From: Mytilus californianus
Taxonomy: Eukaryota > Mollusca > Bivalvia > Mytilida > Mytilidae
Assembly (NCBI RefSeq): GCF_021869535.1
Contig: NW_026262712.1
Span: 45,614,884-45,678,883 of the forward strand
Length of the DNA: 64,000 nucleotides
Reading direction: 5' to 3'
A program made the translations under genes and the position numbers. Shown piece after piece: positions 44,170-56,200 of this stretch (positions within the stretch are counted from its first letter, which is position 1; every line of letters starts with the position of its first letter). The notes below the pieces were generated by a model. The model searched no databases. It saw only the letters and a list, made by a program, of their open reading frames with translations, and had not been told where the DNA came from.

Positions 44170-46440
44170 GCTACTTTCTAATTACAATTAAGCATGTGGT
44201 TCCTTCAAAACACAAAACAATGCATAAAAATCAACATATATATAGAAAGAGATTTCTCTCCCGAATGGAAATGTAGTTCATAGATACAGTTAGCACTCAA
44301 CCAATGGAAACTTTCATATCTGGGACTTGTGGATCTTTCTTTGACTGAAAAACTATTGTATAAATTTGGAAGGAAAAAAATGTTTTATACTGGTTGAACC
44401 TTCTTTATATGAACTGTTTTCTGCATTTTCCTGGTGATTTAATATTTTTTTCATTTTTTTTTAAATGCTTAAATTTATAGACAATATTTATACTATTGAG
44501 ACAAGTGAAAAATGTGACTGTATCCTTGTCTGTCATATAGCACATTCCCTGTGTTAGTTACATGCAGATTTTTTAAATCACAGGTCTCTTAATGTCAGCT
44601 AACAAACAGCACACTGAGACCTTAATATGCCATATACTGTGGATTCATTATTATTCTTGGGATACCAATTTTTGTGGGTTAAGGCAAAGTAAACGTAATT
44701 GCACGCCTCTAGTGGAATTTGGGATAAAAAATGTGCGTCGTTAGTTAAGCGAGTTATCTCTCCTATTCCAAGAAAGAAAAAAACGGGCACATGAAAGAGA
44801 AATGACTTCGTGCGGTTTATCACGAATCCAAACAAGTATTCCTCTGCTATATCAAAACTTCAAAGAAATTATCAGAATGACTCCAATCAGAAATCTGAGT
44901 ATCCTATTGTGAGTTAGTCTGACTCTATTACCAATGTTTTTGTTTTAGACACACAGGAGCAGGTACACAATACGACTTTTGTTTATTTCAACAGAAAGTA
45001 AAAACGCCTAACAACAAAATTATAACCAAATAAACAAATAAACCAGTGACAATTCTGCTTCTATTCGTATCAAATTCATTTAAATTAAACTAGAATTGAC
45101 TCCACAATATTTTTTGAAAAACCATAGTTTTGAATGAAATTCACAGTGTAGTGTACAATTGTAGGTAACGAATAATTATATTGCGTTTGAGTTTGTGTGT
45201 TGAACTAGAAAGACTTTGGCATGTCCGTTTTATGTGCAATTGAAAATTTAAGGACATGATTTATATTTATGTAAAAAGTATAAAAGATACTATGAAAGGG
45301 GTAATCGTCGTAATCGACTACTAGTGCAACATTTATAAGTCGAAGAACAAAGCCAACAGCAAAAAAAAACCATCAGATTCCGTCCACAAAACATTACACA
45401 GAAACTAAGAATTGAGCACTATAACATTTATCTCAGAATAAGTAAAATCTATGTCATCCAAATTTCAGTTTTCAAGGTGCAGAAAATAAACAGGTGTCTT
45501 CTATTCCGTCTGTAATTTTTGGGGAAAGTAAAATCTAAATTTAGAACCATGGTCGAAACTGACACTACACATGTATGATAAAAATATAACATGTTATTAT
45601 TTTCTTTATCAAATTCCTATTTCGAAAGGATAGCGAAATTTGTTTTCTTTTGTTGAGCTTTTTGTGTATCATTCAGAAGAAGTGAATACAATTTTGAAGT
45701 AAAAATTTTCTTCTCAAGTCTCAATTGAAGATTATGATAGAATTAGAGTATAAGGTAGGGGAAAAAGGGGGAGGGGTGAAGAAAATCATGTATACAATGT
45801 CGGGGCCTCTTATAACTGACTATAAGGTATGGATTTTTCTCATTGTTGAAGGCCGTATGGTTGCCTATAATAATTGCTTACATTCACCTCATTTAAGGAA
45901 GCTGGGGTGTCGAAATGTTCGACAATAGATTTTTCTTCAACTTCTGTAAAAGACTTCTTGGTCAATGTAATTTCAAATTTCAATATAAAAACTGAGGATC
46001 ACGGACCTTGTTTTTTCGTAATAATACATTAAAATTAACGAGATTTGGGTTATTTTATATTGTTTATATAGGGGAAACTTAATTTTTCCTTATCGAGGAA
46101 ACATTAAACGATAGAATTGGCTAACATTCAATGAGACAATTGCTTTTCATTAATACTTCTGAAATATCAAATAAAAATAGGGGGTCATGGGCCTTATTTT
46201 CTTGAAAAAATCCCCCAAAATTTTAAATATACTTTACGACACTTAATTTTTTGATAGTTCAGTCTTTAAATTTCAAGTTTTAGGTATTTTGTTGTATATT
46301 GAATGATATAGATATATTAAAACAAAAAAGTATTTTTGCAACATGACCAGAACGGACGCTCAGAAAAAGACACCCGATCTACCTTAAAATGTGGCAGATA
46401 GTTGTCTCATTTGCAATCATACCACATCTCCTTATTTTCA
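44170..46440. other. NDUFA9 intron, mostly unremarkable, with dispersed repeat fragments
   Basis: Small matches to retroelement tails occur at 45360-45420 (ACACAGAAACTAAGAATTGA), 45800-45870 (CATTGTTGAAGGCCGTATGG) and 46390-46440 (AATCATACCACATCTCC). The minus frame at 44599-44835 covers a motif I know as a common mussel repeat (TTGGTATCCC...AATGAATCCACAGTA), not a gene. Confidence 0.5.
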
Positions 46441-46489
46441 TATTATATTAACAAAAAAGCGATTTATTTGCATTATATACAGGCACAAT

Positions 46490-46820
46490 TTGTATGGCAC
46501 TACACTAGGTAAACTCGTATAGCATTACAAGTTTATGAACGTAAGGTCTCCTTGCATTACACTAGGTACATTCTAATAAAATTACACTAGGTACATTTTT
46601 TTAGCATCATACTGGGTGGATACATTATCATAACATCGCCCTTGGTACATTTTCATAACATCACCGTTGGTACATTCTTATAGTATTTCATCAGTACATT
46701 TATAGCATTATACTAGTACATTTATAGCATATCACTATACACAAAGCTTTAGCATTACACTTTACACAATGCTATAGCATTACAATATTCACAATGTTAA
46801 GGCATAACACTGGGAATGAT
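46490..46820 (+). repeat. Degenerate ~30-bp tandem repeat
   Basis: Units near TAGCATTACACTAGGTACAT recur about ten times with increasing decay. Later units read TTTATAGCAT and CACAATGCTATAGCATTAC. It lies in an NDUFA9 intron. Confidence 0.7.
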
Positions 46821-46962
46821 CTGTGCTACGGGAAGTTATATCAAAAACTCTGATCTGTTTTATTTTGCTGAAATTCATTTGCGGGTTCTTTTTTTGACCT
46901 TATTACAGCCACTGTTACTGAAACTCCAGCAAACATTATACCATGCTTTGTCGTATAGTTGA

Positions 46963-48233
46963 CAGTGGCGGATCCAGAGGGGGCGTAGAGGGCGTACTTG
47001 CTTGCACTTTTTTTTTTTTTTTTTTTTTGTAAAATGATTAATCAGACTAGACTTCGCGAACTTTGCCATTTCCCGTGTATTTAATTTTTATGCGACAATT
47101 CTTTACTTATAAAGATATTTTTCACTCATATTTACTGTAATATATTATTGATTATGTCAAAGTCATGTGATTCGCTACGGTGGAGTTGACCAGTACATCG
47201 AAAAAACATCACTCAGTCATTTTGAAATTCAAATTACAGTAACACATTGCTTAGGCTGAGGATGACAAGCATGACGCCTTCAAAGCGACAAAGTATTGAG
47301 CAAGAACGTATTGACTTCGATTTCACAATTCCACCCAACAGAAAGTAATACTCTATTACACTCTCATGAAAAAAAAGTTCCACAGCAATATTATTTACCT
47401 ACGAAAACATGTTTAACCCAACACGCCCCAACCCATTAATAACATTGCTGAATAGTGTCCCAAGTCAGTAAGCTCTAGATATAGATTTAAAGTCTAAGGT
47501 ACGGACCATTTGATTTGAGAGGGCAGTCTGAGATATTTTAGAGAAAAAATTCTGACCCTGATTTTTGCCTTAAACAAAAATTCTGGCTGTATCTGGATTG
47601 AAAACAATAATCTTGTCCATTTTTTTGCTATTAGAAAAAAATATTTTCAACAAAATTATTTAGCATTAAATGAACATGATGAATAAAAAACGGGCGTAAT
47701 TTTTTTTGGGGGGGATGCATGTGAATCCCATATCTGACGGGAGTGTCTGTTTCGCCGAACTGATATACTGAATACTTTTTTCAAGGCCCGACTGCAACCT
47801 GCCTGCTGGGTGTGGCCTATATGTCTCCATGTGTCGACCGTCATTCACAACTTCATTGTCATTTCCGACTCATTTGTAGCCTTTGGTTGATTTGGAACCC
47901 CTCACTGCCCTTGTTGGTTGAAACATTTCAACCAAACATTTGGATAAAAATTGCTTGTTTGTCTTTCTTCGTGTCGGTCGTATTGTAAATTTCATTGAAT
48001 AGCCGTATATCTTGTTTACAACAAGAAATCTGTCAGGTTATGCTAACTAACCATACAACAAACAAGAATATTCCATGTCCATTTTTTACTGACAAATCCC
48101 ACATCAAATATTTTAATTAGTACATAGCTTTGGATCCATCCAATCATTTTATAATAGACAATTAATGGAGAGAATACGGCACCAAAAACTTTAATACTAC
48201 GCCCCCCTTTCAAAAATCCTGGATCCGCCCCTG
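46963..48233. mobile_element. CAGTGGCGGATCCAG-ended DNA transposon, non-autonomous
   Basis: The left end CAGTGGCGGATCCAGAGGGG and right end (inverted) CAGGGGCGGATCCAGG form terminal repeats. GTTGA lies directly outside each (46958-46962 and 48234-48238), a 5-bp target duplication. The ends recall hAT-type elements, and the duplication length matches hAT5-like families. The 1271-bp interior has a poly-T run near 47011 and short frames (47656-47848, minus) that I cannot assign to a transposase. It is inserted in the last NDUFA9 intron. Confidence 0.75.
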
Positions 48234-49386
48234 GTTGAAGAAAAGGGAAAGCGATCGAGACAGGAAATTTTTTAAATAAAATTACAGAGTTGTGTCATGT
48301 GCACGTGTGTGAACCTGAAAAATAAAATGGGTTTTGTGCGTAATCCTCGAATAGCGCCGGAAATGGTGAGGATGAAAAGATGCAGAAAATTATATTTACT
48401 TTTTTAAAATACAAACATGCAGAAATAAGATTTTAAAAAAGACGTGTATACGCGATCCCAATATTATAACCGATTATTTAAATATGTATAGAATCATTCT
48501 GTTAATGCTGTGTTAACAGGGACAATTTCAAACTCGATATTTGATTCATAAAAATTAGAACAATACAAGCATTTCAAAAAAGATAAGGAACCCTGTCTAA
48601 TTTAGAAAAGATGGTGGTAATGTCTATACAGTAACTTTCTTTCACTTGCAGTATATTTATTTGCCAACTTGCATTTTTTTGGCAGCAGAAATATCCTAAA
48701 AAAAGAGTCAGTTTATTTCCTTATCAATTGATTACGTTCGAGCAATTGCAATAATTAGGAAAATGGGTTATACACACTCACGATTTTGTTACGACACTGT
48801 ACTGTATGATAGCGTTATAGAGTAAGTTGAATGTGGTGACGTTACAGTAGACATCAATAACGTCGCCGAATATTTTTATTTTTTCCGCTAAAAATCAAAC
48901 TTCCACAGGATATAGCTTGAAAACTAGCACGGTTGCTAAGGACTTTCTTTGCACCAATGGATACGTCGTTCATTTTTGAATCGTTTATCGATTTTTAAAA
49001 AAATTCTGTGGACCAACGAATTAGAAAATCTTGATAAAGTAAAAATATCTGCTGATTTTTATGATTTTCCCTATATATCCTTTGTATTTTTGGCGTATCA
49101 TGCTGTTAATTTCAACAGCTTGTATCTGAAAAACGAAAACGGTTACCCCCTTTTTTTATTTTATTTTCTGATGTATTTTTACAAGCAGAATCCATATGTA
49201 AAATTTAAAAAATATCTGTGGAGTAGTTAATTACGTACACTTTGCCTTAAGGTGAACCATGAATTTAAATGTTCAACAGAGTACACATTTTCTAAAGGCT
49301 TGTATGCAGACTTTGACAAAACCATTAAAAAAACTTTCAAATTTTTTTTTTTTTTATTAAATCCACATTATATATAATAATCTTAC

Positions 49387-49465
49387 CTTTTCTAGTCTGT
49401 CCAATACAAATCTTGGATATCCATGAGATAAAAAGTGAAATTTGTCAAAGAATTGGGCTCTTCCT
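49387..49465 (-). CDS. NDUFA9: NDUFA9 coding exon
   Basis: Bordered by acceptor TTTTTTTTTCAG and donor GTAAGATT on the minus strand. With two bases (AA) carried from the previous exon it reads K, then GRAQFFDKFHFLSHGYPRFV, LDRLEK. The segment corresponds to the region of NDUFA9 before the C-terminal tail, where human has a DKVERMH-like sequence. Length is 79 bp and it ends on a codon boundary. Confidence 0.85.
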
Positions 49466-49754
49466 CTGAAAAAAAAAGTATTTGTAAATATTGAATTACC
49501 AAACAGGTATTTACATGATGCATGTTGAAATCCTTTGTCACATGCACTACTATAATATAAAGGGAACACTGTTCAAATTTAAGCTCTTTGAGATTTGGCT
49601 AAGATTTGACAGAGGTTTGATTTTCGCAGGTTAACACACTAAAGCATTTATGACCTCAATACACGAGTTCAGTTTAGGCAGGTTCAATGTAAATAAACAA
49701 TGATGTACTTGTTATCAAAGTTAGACAGGCATGTCACATGAAAAACTTTATTAA

Positions 49755-50390
49755 AATAAGAGAAGAATGTGTCTAAGGACACAAATGCCCCAGCTCAAGC
49801 TTGCTTATTATATGTGAAAATACTTTTTGAGAGTTTTGGAAGTCACTGCTAGTTTTTGTAAAGAGTTCTATTGTAGTATTTTTGTGTCCAATGTGTGTTA
49901 TTTTCATATTTTCACTGTTTTGTTTTCATGAGGCTAACTTATGTTAGAGAAGGAAACGAAAAATACAGCAATTTTTCCATTTGTAAAGGGGCATAACTCT
50001 AGAAAACTTATAGTGACGCAACCAAAATTCAAACTTGATCTGTGTTTTGTGGTAATAAGCATTGTGTATAAGTTTCATAACATTTGGTTTTTAGGCAAAC
50101 TAAAGTTAGAAAATGGAAACGAAAATTCAGCAGTTTTTCCATTTGTAAAGGGGCATAACTCTAGAACGGATAAAGTGACTCCACCAAAATTCAAACTTGA
50201 TCTGTGTTTAGTGGTAATAAGCATTGTGTATAAGTTTCATAACATTTGGTTGAGGCAAACTTAAGTTAGAGAATGGAAACCAACTTTGGGACGTACTGAT
50301 GGACAAGGGTAAAACTTAATAAAAGATTAGCAATTTTCCAAGTTATAAAGGGACATAACTCTAGAACAGTAATTTACTCACTGCCAAAAT
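49755..50390 (+). repeat. Dispersed repeat with ~156-bp tandem units
   Basis: It opens AAGAATGTGTCTAAGGACAC then AAATGCCCC, similar to the F-family head. From 49930 there are two and a half units with TTAGAGAATGGAAAC, TTCCATTTGTAAAGGGGCAT, AACTCTAGAA and TTCAAACTTGATCTGTGTTT. The 107-codon frame 49941-50264 exists because the units run in frame. It has no gene-like context. Confidence 0.65.
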
Positions 50391-50399
50391 TCGCGTCGG

Positions 50400-51200
50400 T
50401 TTTTTTTCGCAATTTGATGTAAAAATTGGCAGGTCAAATTTTCACTGTGTTTAATTTTCACTGAATTTGAAAGTTCATGCAAAAAAATCACCATACTAAA
50501 TTGTTAAAGACATAATCAACATAAACTTCATTGACTGACAGAGAATCGATAACAAATAAATACTAGTACTTCAAACTAAAATATGGGTTATGACAACACT
50601 CAATGGATCATCGCTTATTACCATAACGTTTTTGAACATGTCACTGACTGCTGTGTTGTCACAATGGGATGACATGTATGATTAAATATTTAATTATCAT
50701 GAAAACATAGATCTTAATTAATGATGCACACTTTTGTGATCTGCCAATTAACACAAAAGACCGATTTAAAAGATATTGTAATTTCACCTTTAGGGTGAAA
50801 TGAGTTTGCATAGCAATTTCATGTAAACTCTACAATTTACAGTATAATGTATGAAGCGTTTAGACAGCGATAAATCTGGGAATATGCAGGGAAATTTACA
50901 AGTGGTCAAATTTTCGCGTTTCTTTAGGTACCGAGAACAAAGCGAAAATTAAACACATGTGAAAAAAACCTGATATACGGTAAGTAGTTGTTTAGTTCTT
51001 GTACATTTTTTTTTTGTACTTAAAGCTAAACTTACTCAAGACAAAAATTCTAACGAAAGAATTAACAAATTAATGATGGCAACCTTTATCCTTTTCCCAA
51101 CTTTGTTTTGGGAAGCAATACTGGGTAACAGAATGGTAATCATGTTTAATTTTTAAATTATTAGTAATGAAATATAAGCATAAATATATTCAATAATCTT
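50400..51200. other. NDUFA9 intron, nothing strong recognised
   Basis: AT-rich, with a short mussel-type repeat near 50900-50980 (TTTTCGCGTTTCTTTAGGTA). No coding exon seen. Confidence 0.45.
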
Positions 51201-51202
51201 AC

Positions 51203-51298
51203 TTAAAAACTGGCCCAATACCACATATATTTCCTGTTGGATATCTAGCACATTTATAGATGAAATCTAGAATATCACATAAATAGTAGCTGCCAGGC
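51203..51298 (-). CDS. NDUFA9: NDUFA9 coding exon
   Basis: Acceptor TTAATTTCAG and donor GTAAGATT border 96 bp. One base completes the GG left by the previous exon to Gly. The exon then reads PGSYYLCDILDFIYKCARYP and TGNICGIGPVF, plus two bases of a Lys codon. With the preceding LVG this gives the NDUFA9 segment that in human reads VGP.RYLL, a conserved strand and helix of the SDR-like fold. The phase matches both neighbours. Confidence 0.88.
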
Positions 51299-51299
51299 C

Positions 51300-52287
51300 T
51301 GAAATTAACAAAACAAATAAATACTATAAAATCATCATTATATGTTAATCATAATACAAAATTATACAAATATCATCTGCTAAGTGAGTGTTAAATTAAA
51401 AAAAAAGTTTTCAAGGGGTATGTATACCTACATTAATTACACCTAAATCATGACCTTTTTTTGTTAATGTATTAATTATTTATTGATGTATGTAAAATGA
51501 AATTCAAACAAAGTACTGTAAAGTGGGATATTTTTGTAACAGGATAATTTCTGCTAAATTTACTTCAAAGATAAATCATGTAGATATCCCCCCTCACATG
51601 AATTCAAACTTTACTGAAGTCAGTACCGGGACACAACACGCATGTTCAATTTTGTTAATAGTCAAGTGCTTTTCCTGTACAGGATTTTTGATGTTCTTTT
51701 GTGTATGTTTTGTTAATCCCAAATTAGAAACCTTGTTAGAAGTGGTCAAATGCCTGATATTACATTTTGTTTTTTAAAGTTTTTCATTGGTTGGAGAATT
51801 TGTTATTAATCCCCGATCTTTGATTGTTTCTGCTAAAGGAGAAAAGGACAATAAGGACTTTATTTGGTTCATTTTTTCCTATCTTACTGAAAATTTAAAG
51901 TTAGCTCACTTGATCTGAAATTTGTCCCAACAATACTAAGATTAAAGGTGTTCAGAAAATACATTTTTGTTTTCAAATTAGACGTGGCTACAAACCATGA
52001 TGAAAGTTGTATATTTAGCATAATTTCTTTACTCATCCTTTTTTGCATCAATTTTAAGTATAATAAAGCTTCATTAAAATTATGTAGTTTCTTGGTTGAG
52101 TATGATGTTTCCACTTAGGAAATATGGATGGAAATGCATAAATACAGCATTTTTCTTCATTTTCATAAATAAGGTGCATATTATGACATAATTGTAACTT
52201 TATAACATAAGAAATAAGAAAGGAACAAACTGTTGACAGATTTTATCAAATGTAAATACTATATAAAATGTTTACACCATTTCTTAC
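51300..52287. other. NDUFA9 intron, nothing recognised
   Basis: AT-rich. Short frames 51523-51777 (plus) and 51884-52114 (minus) lack motifs or splice context. Confidence 0.45.
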
Positions 52288-52364
52288 CCAACGAGTTCAA
52301 AGGTCTTTCCAGCTGCATCAGGATCATTCAAAGCACTCATAACACCATCAGTAACATCTGTTAC
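52288..52364 (-). CDS. NDUFA9: NDUFA9 coding exon
   Basis: Acceptor TTTATTACAG and donor GTAAGAAA. The 77 bp read VTDVTDGVMSALNDPDAAGK and TFELV, then GG of a split Gly codon. The run of V.DV..G...A..DPDA.GK.F..VG is the best conserved block of the NDUFA9 C-terminal half. It identifies the gene with little doubt. Confidence 0.92.
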
Positions 52365-52697
52365 CTGTAATAAACGATTAAATAATAGTATTTATACTGC
52401 ATCTAACCTATTCATGCATTAGAATTGCATTGACCGTATATGCATTTGTGATATAGTCACTGACCCTATTAACCCATTGTTTGTGAAGTTGACACTAAGA
52501 TAAATCAGGTATTTATCCCCTCACATTACTTTGAAATTTAGATCTTCATTTATGACTTCATAACTGATGGTTTCTATCAAAAATATTACATTTGGAACTG
52601 TTGAAAGAATTGTAGCCATACATAGTCAGATAATAAAAAAATATGTTTGTACAAGGCTTTGAAACAAATACATGAACTTATTTTAAAGGAAACTTAC

Positions 52698-52768
52698 ATA
52701 GACAGGTTTTTTAATTGTCTTTTGTCCCTTTTGCCATAATGGAGTCTTAAAAGCTGCATATCTTCTCA
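52698..52768 (-). CDS. NDUFA9: NDUFA9 coding exon
   Basis: Acceptor ATTTTTCAG and donor GTAAGTTT. Joined to the T left by the upstream exon, the 71 bp read LRRYAAFKTPLWQKGQKTIK then KPVY. The K.T.K.PVY...DV junction with the next exon is typical of NDUFA9 (human KTVKQPVYVVDV). It ends on a codon boundary. Confidence 0.9.
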
Positions 52769-53179
52769 CTGAAAAATGATAAAAAGGGGGATATTTATTC
52801 TGAAAATAGTAAAATTCTTTAGACAACATAAGTCTACAAAATGCAAAGAGCATAGCATATATGAATGGTCAATAACAAGTACATCTGGATACCTGTAGAA
52901 AATGATGGTTGAGGTGACCTACCCTGTTATGATTTCATATTTCTATCTGATAATTCAATTGTTCACACTTGTCAAAATGTCATTTCTTTACAATTGGAAG
53001 TTGTTTAGTTCTAAATGTAATATAACAAATTAGTATGGTGAGAGGAAACCATGGATTTAATACTTAATAAATACCTGCAACATGAGTGCATGAAGCACTC
53101 TTTGCCCTTTTAGCTCATCTTAATGCTTTAAATGGATTTAAATGATCAACTAGAAATACTGTGAGTACTGCTCATATAA

Positions 53180-53203
53180 CCCCCCCCCCCCCCCCCCCCC
53201 CCC
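53180..53203. repeat. Poly-C run
   Basis: 24 consecutive C followed by A-rich sequence, at the edge of the C-family element. Assembly length here may be unreliable. Confidence 0.85.
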
Positions 53204-53215
53204 AAAAAAAACAAA

Positions 53216-56200
53216 CTAGAGGCTCGAAAGAACCTGTGTCGCTCACCTTCACACCTTGGTCTATGTGCATATCAAACAAAGGACGCTCTCCAACATTGTA
53301 GACTAGAATAGACTTCATGACAAAAATCTCTATTTAGTTGATCTTGTATTACTGATCTTTTAGTCTGTTTAGTTTCTCTCTATCTTCTTTAGTTTTTGCT
53401 CTAAACACAAAAGAGGTTAAAAAAAATCCTCATTTAAGGGCAATCACTTCTATGAAGAGTGACAGTCTACTTACTATATCGGCAAAATTTGACCTTTTAA
53501 TAGATCTTGCCTTGCTGATCATTTTTTTGATTTAAAGTGTTTATTTATCTATTATAATTTAAATCATATAAGGCATAACCGAAAAAAAATGTTTCTCTCT
53601 AAATATCATAGTTTTCATGATAATAGACAAAAATGAAAAAAAATGGTAAAATTTGTCATTTATCATGTTTATGTGCAATAACTCCTGTAAGAATTTGTCT
53701 AACAGTTTTGAGGTATATGGACAATTGGTAGAGCTCATTATTCTGAACATTTTTGCTCCTTTCAGATGTTCTCTATTTATAATGGTTCAAAAATAATAGA
53801 CAAAACTTGCATTTTACCCCTATGTTCTATTTTTAGCCATGTCGGCCATGTTTGTTGGTAGGCGAGGTCATCAGACACATTTTTTAAACTAGATACCCTA
53901 ATGATGATTGTGGCTTAGTTTGGTTAAATTTGTCTCAGTAGTTTCATAGGAGAAGATTTTTGTAAAAGATTACAAAAAATTGTTAAAAGTTGACAATAAA
54001 GCGCAATAACTCCTTAAGGGGTCAATTGACCATTTTGGTCATGTTGACTTATTTGTAGATCTTACTTTGCTGTACATTATTGCTGTTTACATTTTATCTC
54101 TATCTATAATAATATTGAAGATAATAACCACAAGAGTGCACACGCTGAAATGTCTCGCCTTCTTTACTAATCATTGATATTATGTTGATAGTCCTAAATA
54201 TAAAGCTTTATTACAACTGTCACATAAACTTAACATTAACCAAGTAAACTAAACATTGACCAATGAACCATGAAAATGAGGTCAAGGTCAGATGAACCAT
54301 GCTAGGCAGGCATGTACAGCTAACAATTCTTCCATACAACAAATAGAGTTGACCTATTGCTTATAGTTTAAGAAAAACAGACCAAAACACAAAAACTTAA
54401 CACTGAGCAATGAACCTTGAAAATGAGGTCAAGGTCAAATAAAACCTGTGTGACTGCCAAATAGATCATAAAATATTTCCATACACCAAATATAGTTGAA
54501 CTATTGCATACAGTATAAGAAAAACAGACCAAAACACAAAAACTTAACTATAACCACTGAACCATGAAAATGAGGTCAAGGTCAGATGACACCTGCCAGT
54601 TGGACATGTACACCTTACAGTCCTTCCATACACCGAATATACTAGACCTATTGCTTATAGTATCTGAGATATGGACTTGACCACCAAAACTTAACCTTGT
54701 TCCTTGATCCATGAAATGAGGTCGAGGTCAAGTGAAAACTGTCTGACAGGCATGAGGACCTTGCAAGGTACGCACATACCAAATATAGTTGAACTATTGC
54801 ACATAGTATTAGAAAAAAAGACCAAAACTCAAAAACTTAACTTTGACCACTGAACTATGAAAATGAGGTCAAGGTCAGATGACACCTGCCCGCTAGACAT
54901 GTACACCTTACAATCATTCCATACACCAAATATAGTAGACCTATGGCATACAGTATAAGAAAAACAGACCAAAACACAAAAACTTAACTATAACCACTGA
55001 ACCATGAAAATGAGGTCAAGGTCAGATGACACCTGCCAGTTGGACATGTACACCTTACAGTCCTTCCATACACCGAATATACTAGACCTATCTTATAGTA
55101 TCTGAGATATGGACTTGACCACCAAAACTTAACCTTGTTCATTGATCCATGAAATGAGGTCGAGGTCAAGTGAAAACTGTCTGACAGGCATGAGGACCTT
55201 GCAAGGTACGCACATACCAAATATAGTTGAACTATTGCACATAGTATTAGAAAAAAAGACCAAAACTCAAAAACTTAACTTTGACCACTGAACCATGAAA
55301 ATGAGGTCAAGGTCAGATGACACCTGCCCGCTAGACATGTACACCTTACAATCATTCCATACACCAAATATAGTAGACCTATGGCATACAGTATAAGAAA
55401 AACAGACCAAAACACAAAAACTTAACTATAACCACTGAACCATGAAAATGAGGTCAAGGTCAGATGAGACCTGCCAGTTGGACATGTACACCTTACAGTC
55501 CTTCCATACACCGAATATACTAGACCTATTGCTTATAGTATCTGAGATATGGACTTGACCACCAAAACTTAACCTTGTTCATTGATCCATGAAATGAGGT
55601 CGAGGTCAAGTGAAAACTGTCTGACAGGCATGAGGACCTTGCAAGGTACGCACATACCAAATATAGTTGAACTATTGCACATAGTATTAGAAAAAAAGAC
55701 CAAAACTCAAAAACTTAACTTTGACCACTGAACCATGAAAATGAGGTCAAGGTCAGATGACACCTACCCGCTAGACATGTACACCTTACAATCATTCCAT
55801 ACACCAAATATAGTAGACCTATGGCATACAGTATAAGACAAAAGTGCACACGCTGAAATGTCTCGCCTTCTTTACTAATCATTGATATTATGTTGATAGT
55901 CCTAAATATAAAGCTTTATTACAACTGTCACATAAACTTAACATTAACCAAGTAAACTAAACATTGACCAATGAACCATGAAAATGAGGTCAAGGTCAGA
56001 TGAACCATGCTAGGCAGGCATGTACAGCTAACAATTCTTCCATACAACAAATATAGTTGACCTATTGCTTATAGTTTAAGACAAGAGTGCACACGCTGAA
56101 ATGTCTCGCCTTCTTTACTAATCATTGATATTATGTTGATAGTCCTAAATATAAAGCTTTATAACAACTGTCACATAAACTTAACATTAACCAAGTAAAC

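Noticed and set aside
44599-44835. 78-codon minus-strand frame
   Set aside because: It coincides with a sequence I recognise as a common mussel repeat.
47656-47848. Overlapping minus frames of ~60 codons inside the CAGTGGCGG element
   Set aside because: No transposase motif and no splice context. Too short to support a call.
48949-49230. 93-codon plus-strand frame
   Set aside because: Low-complexity aromatic-rich translation in an NDUFA9 intron, with no recognisable domain.
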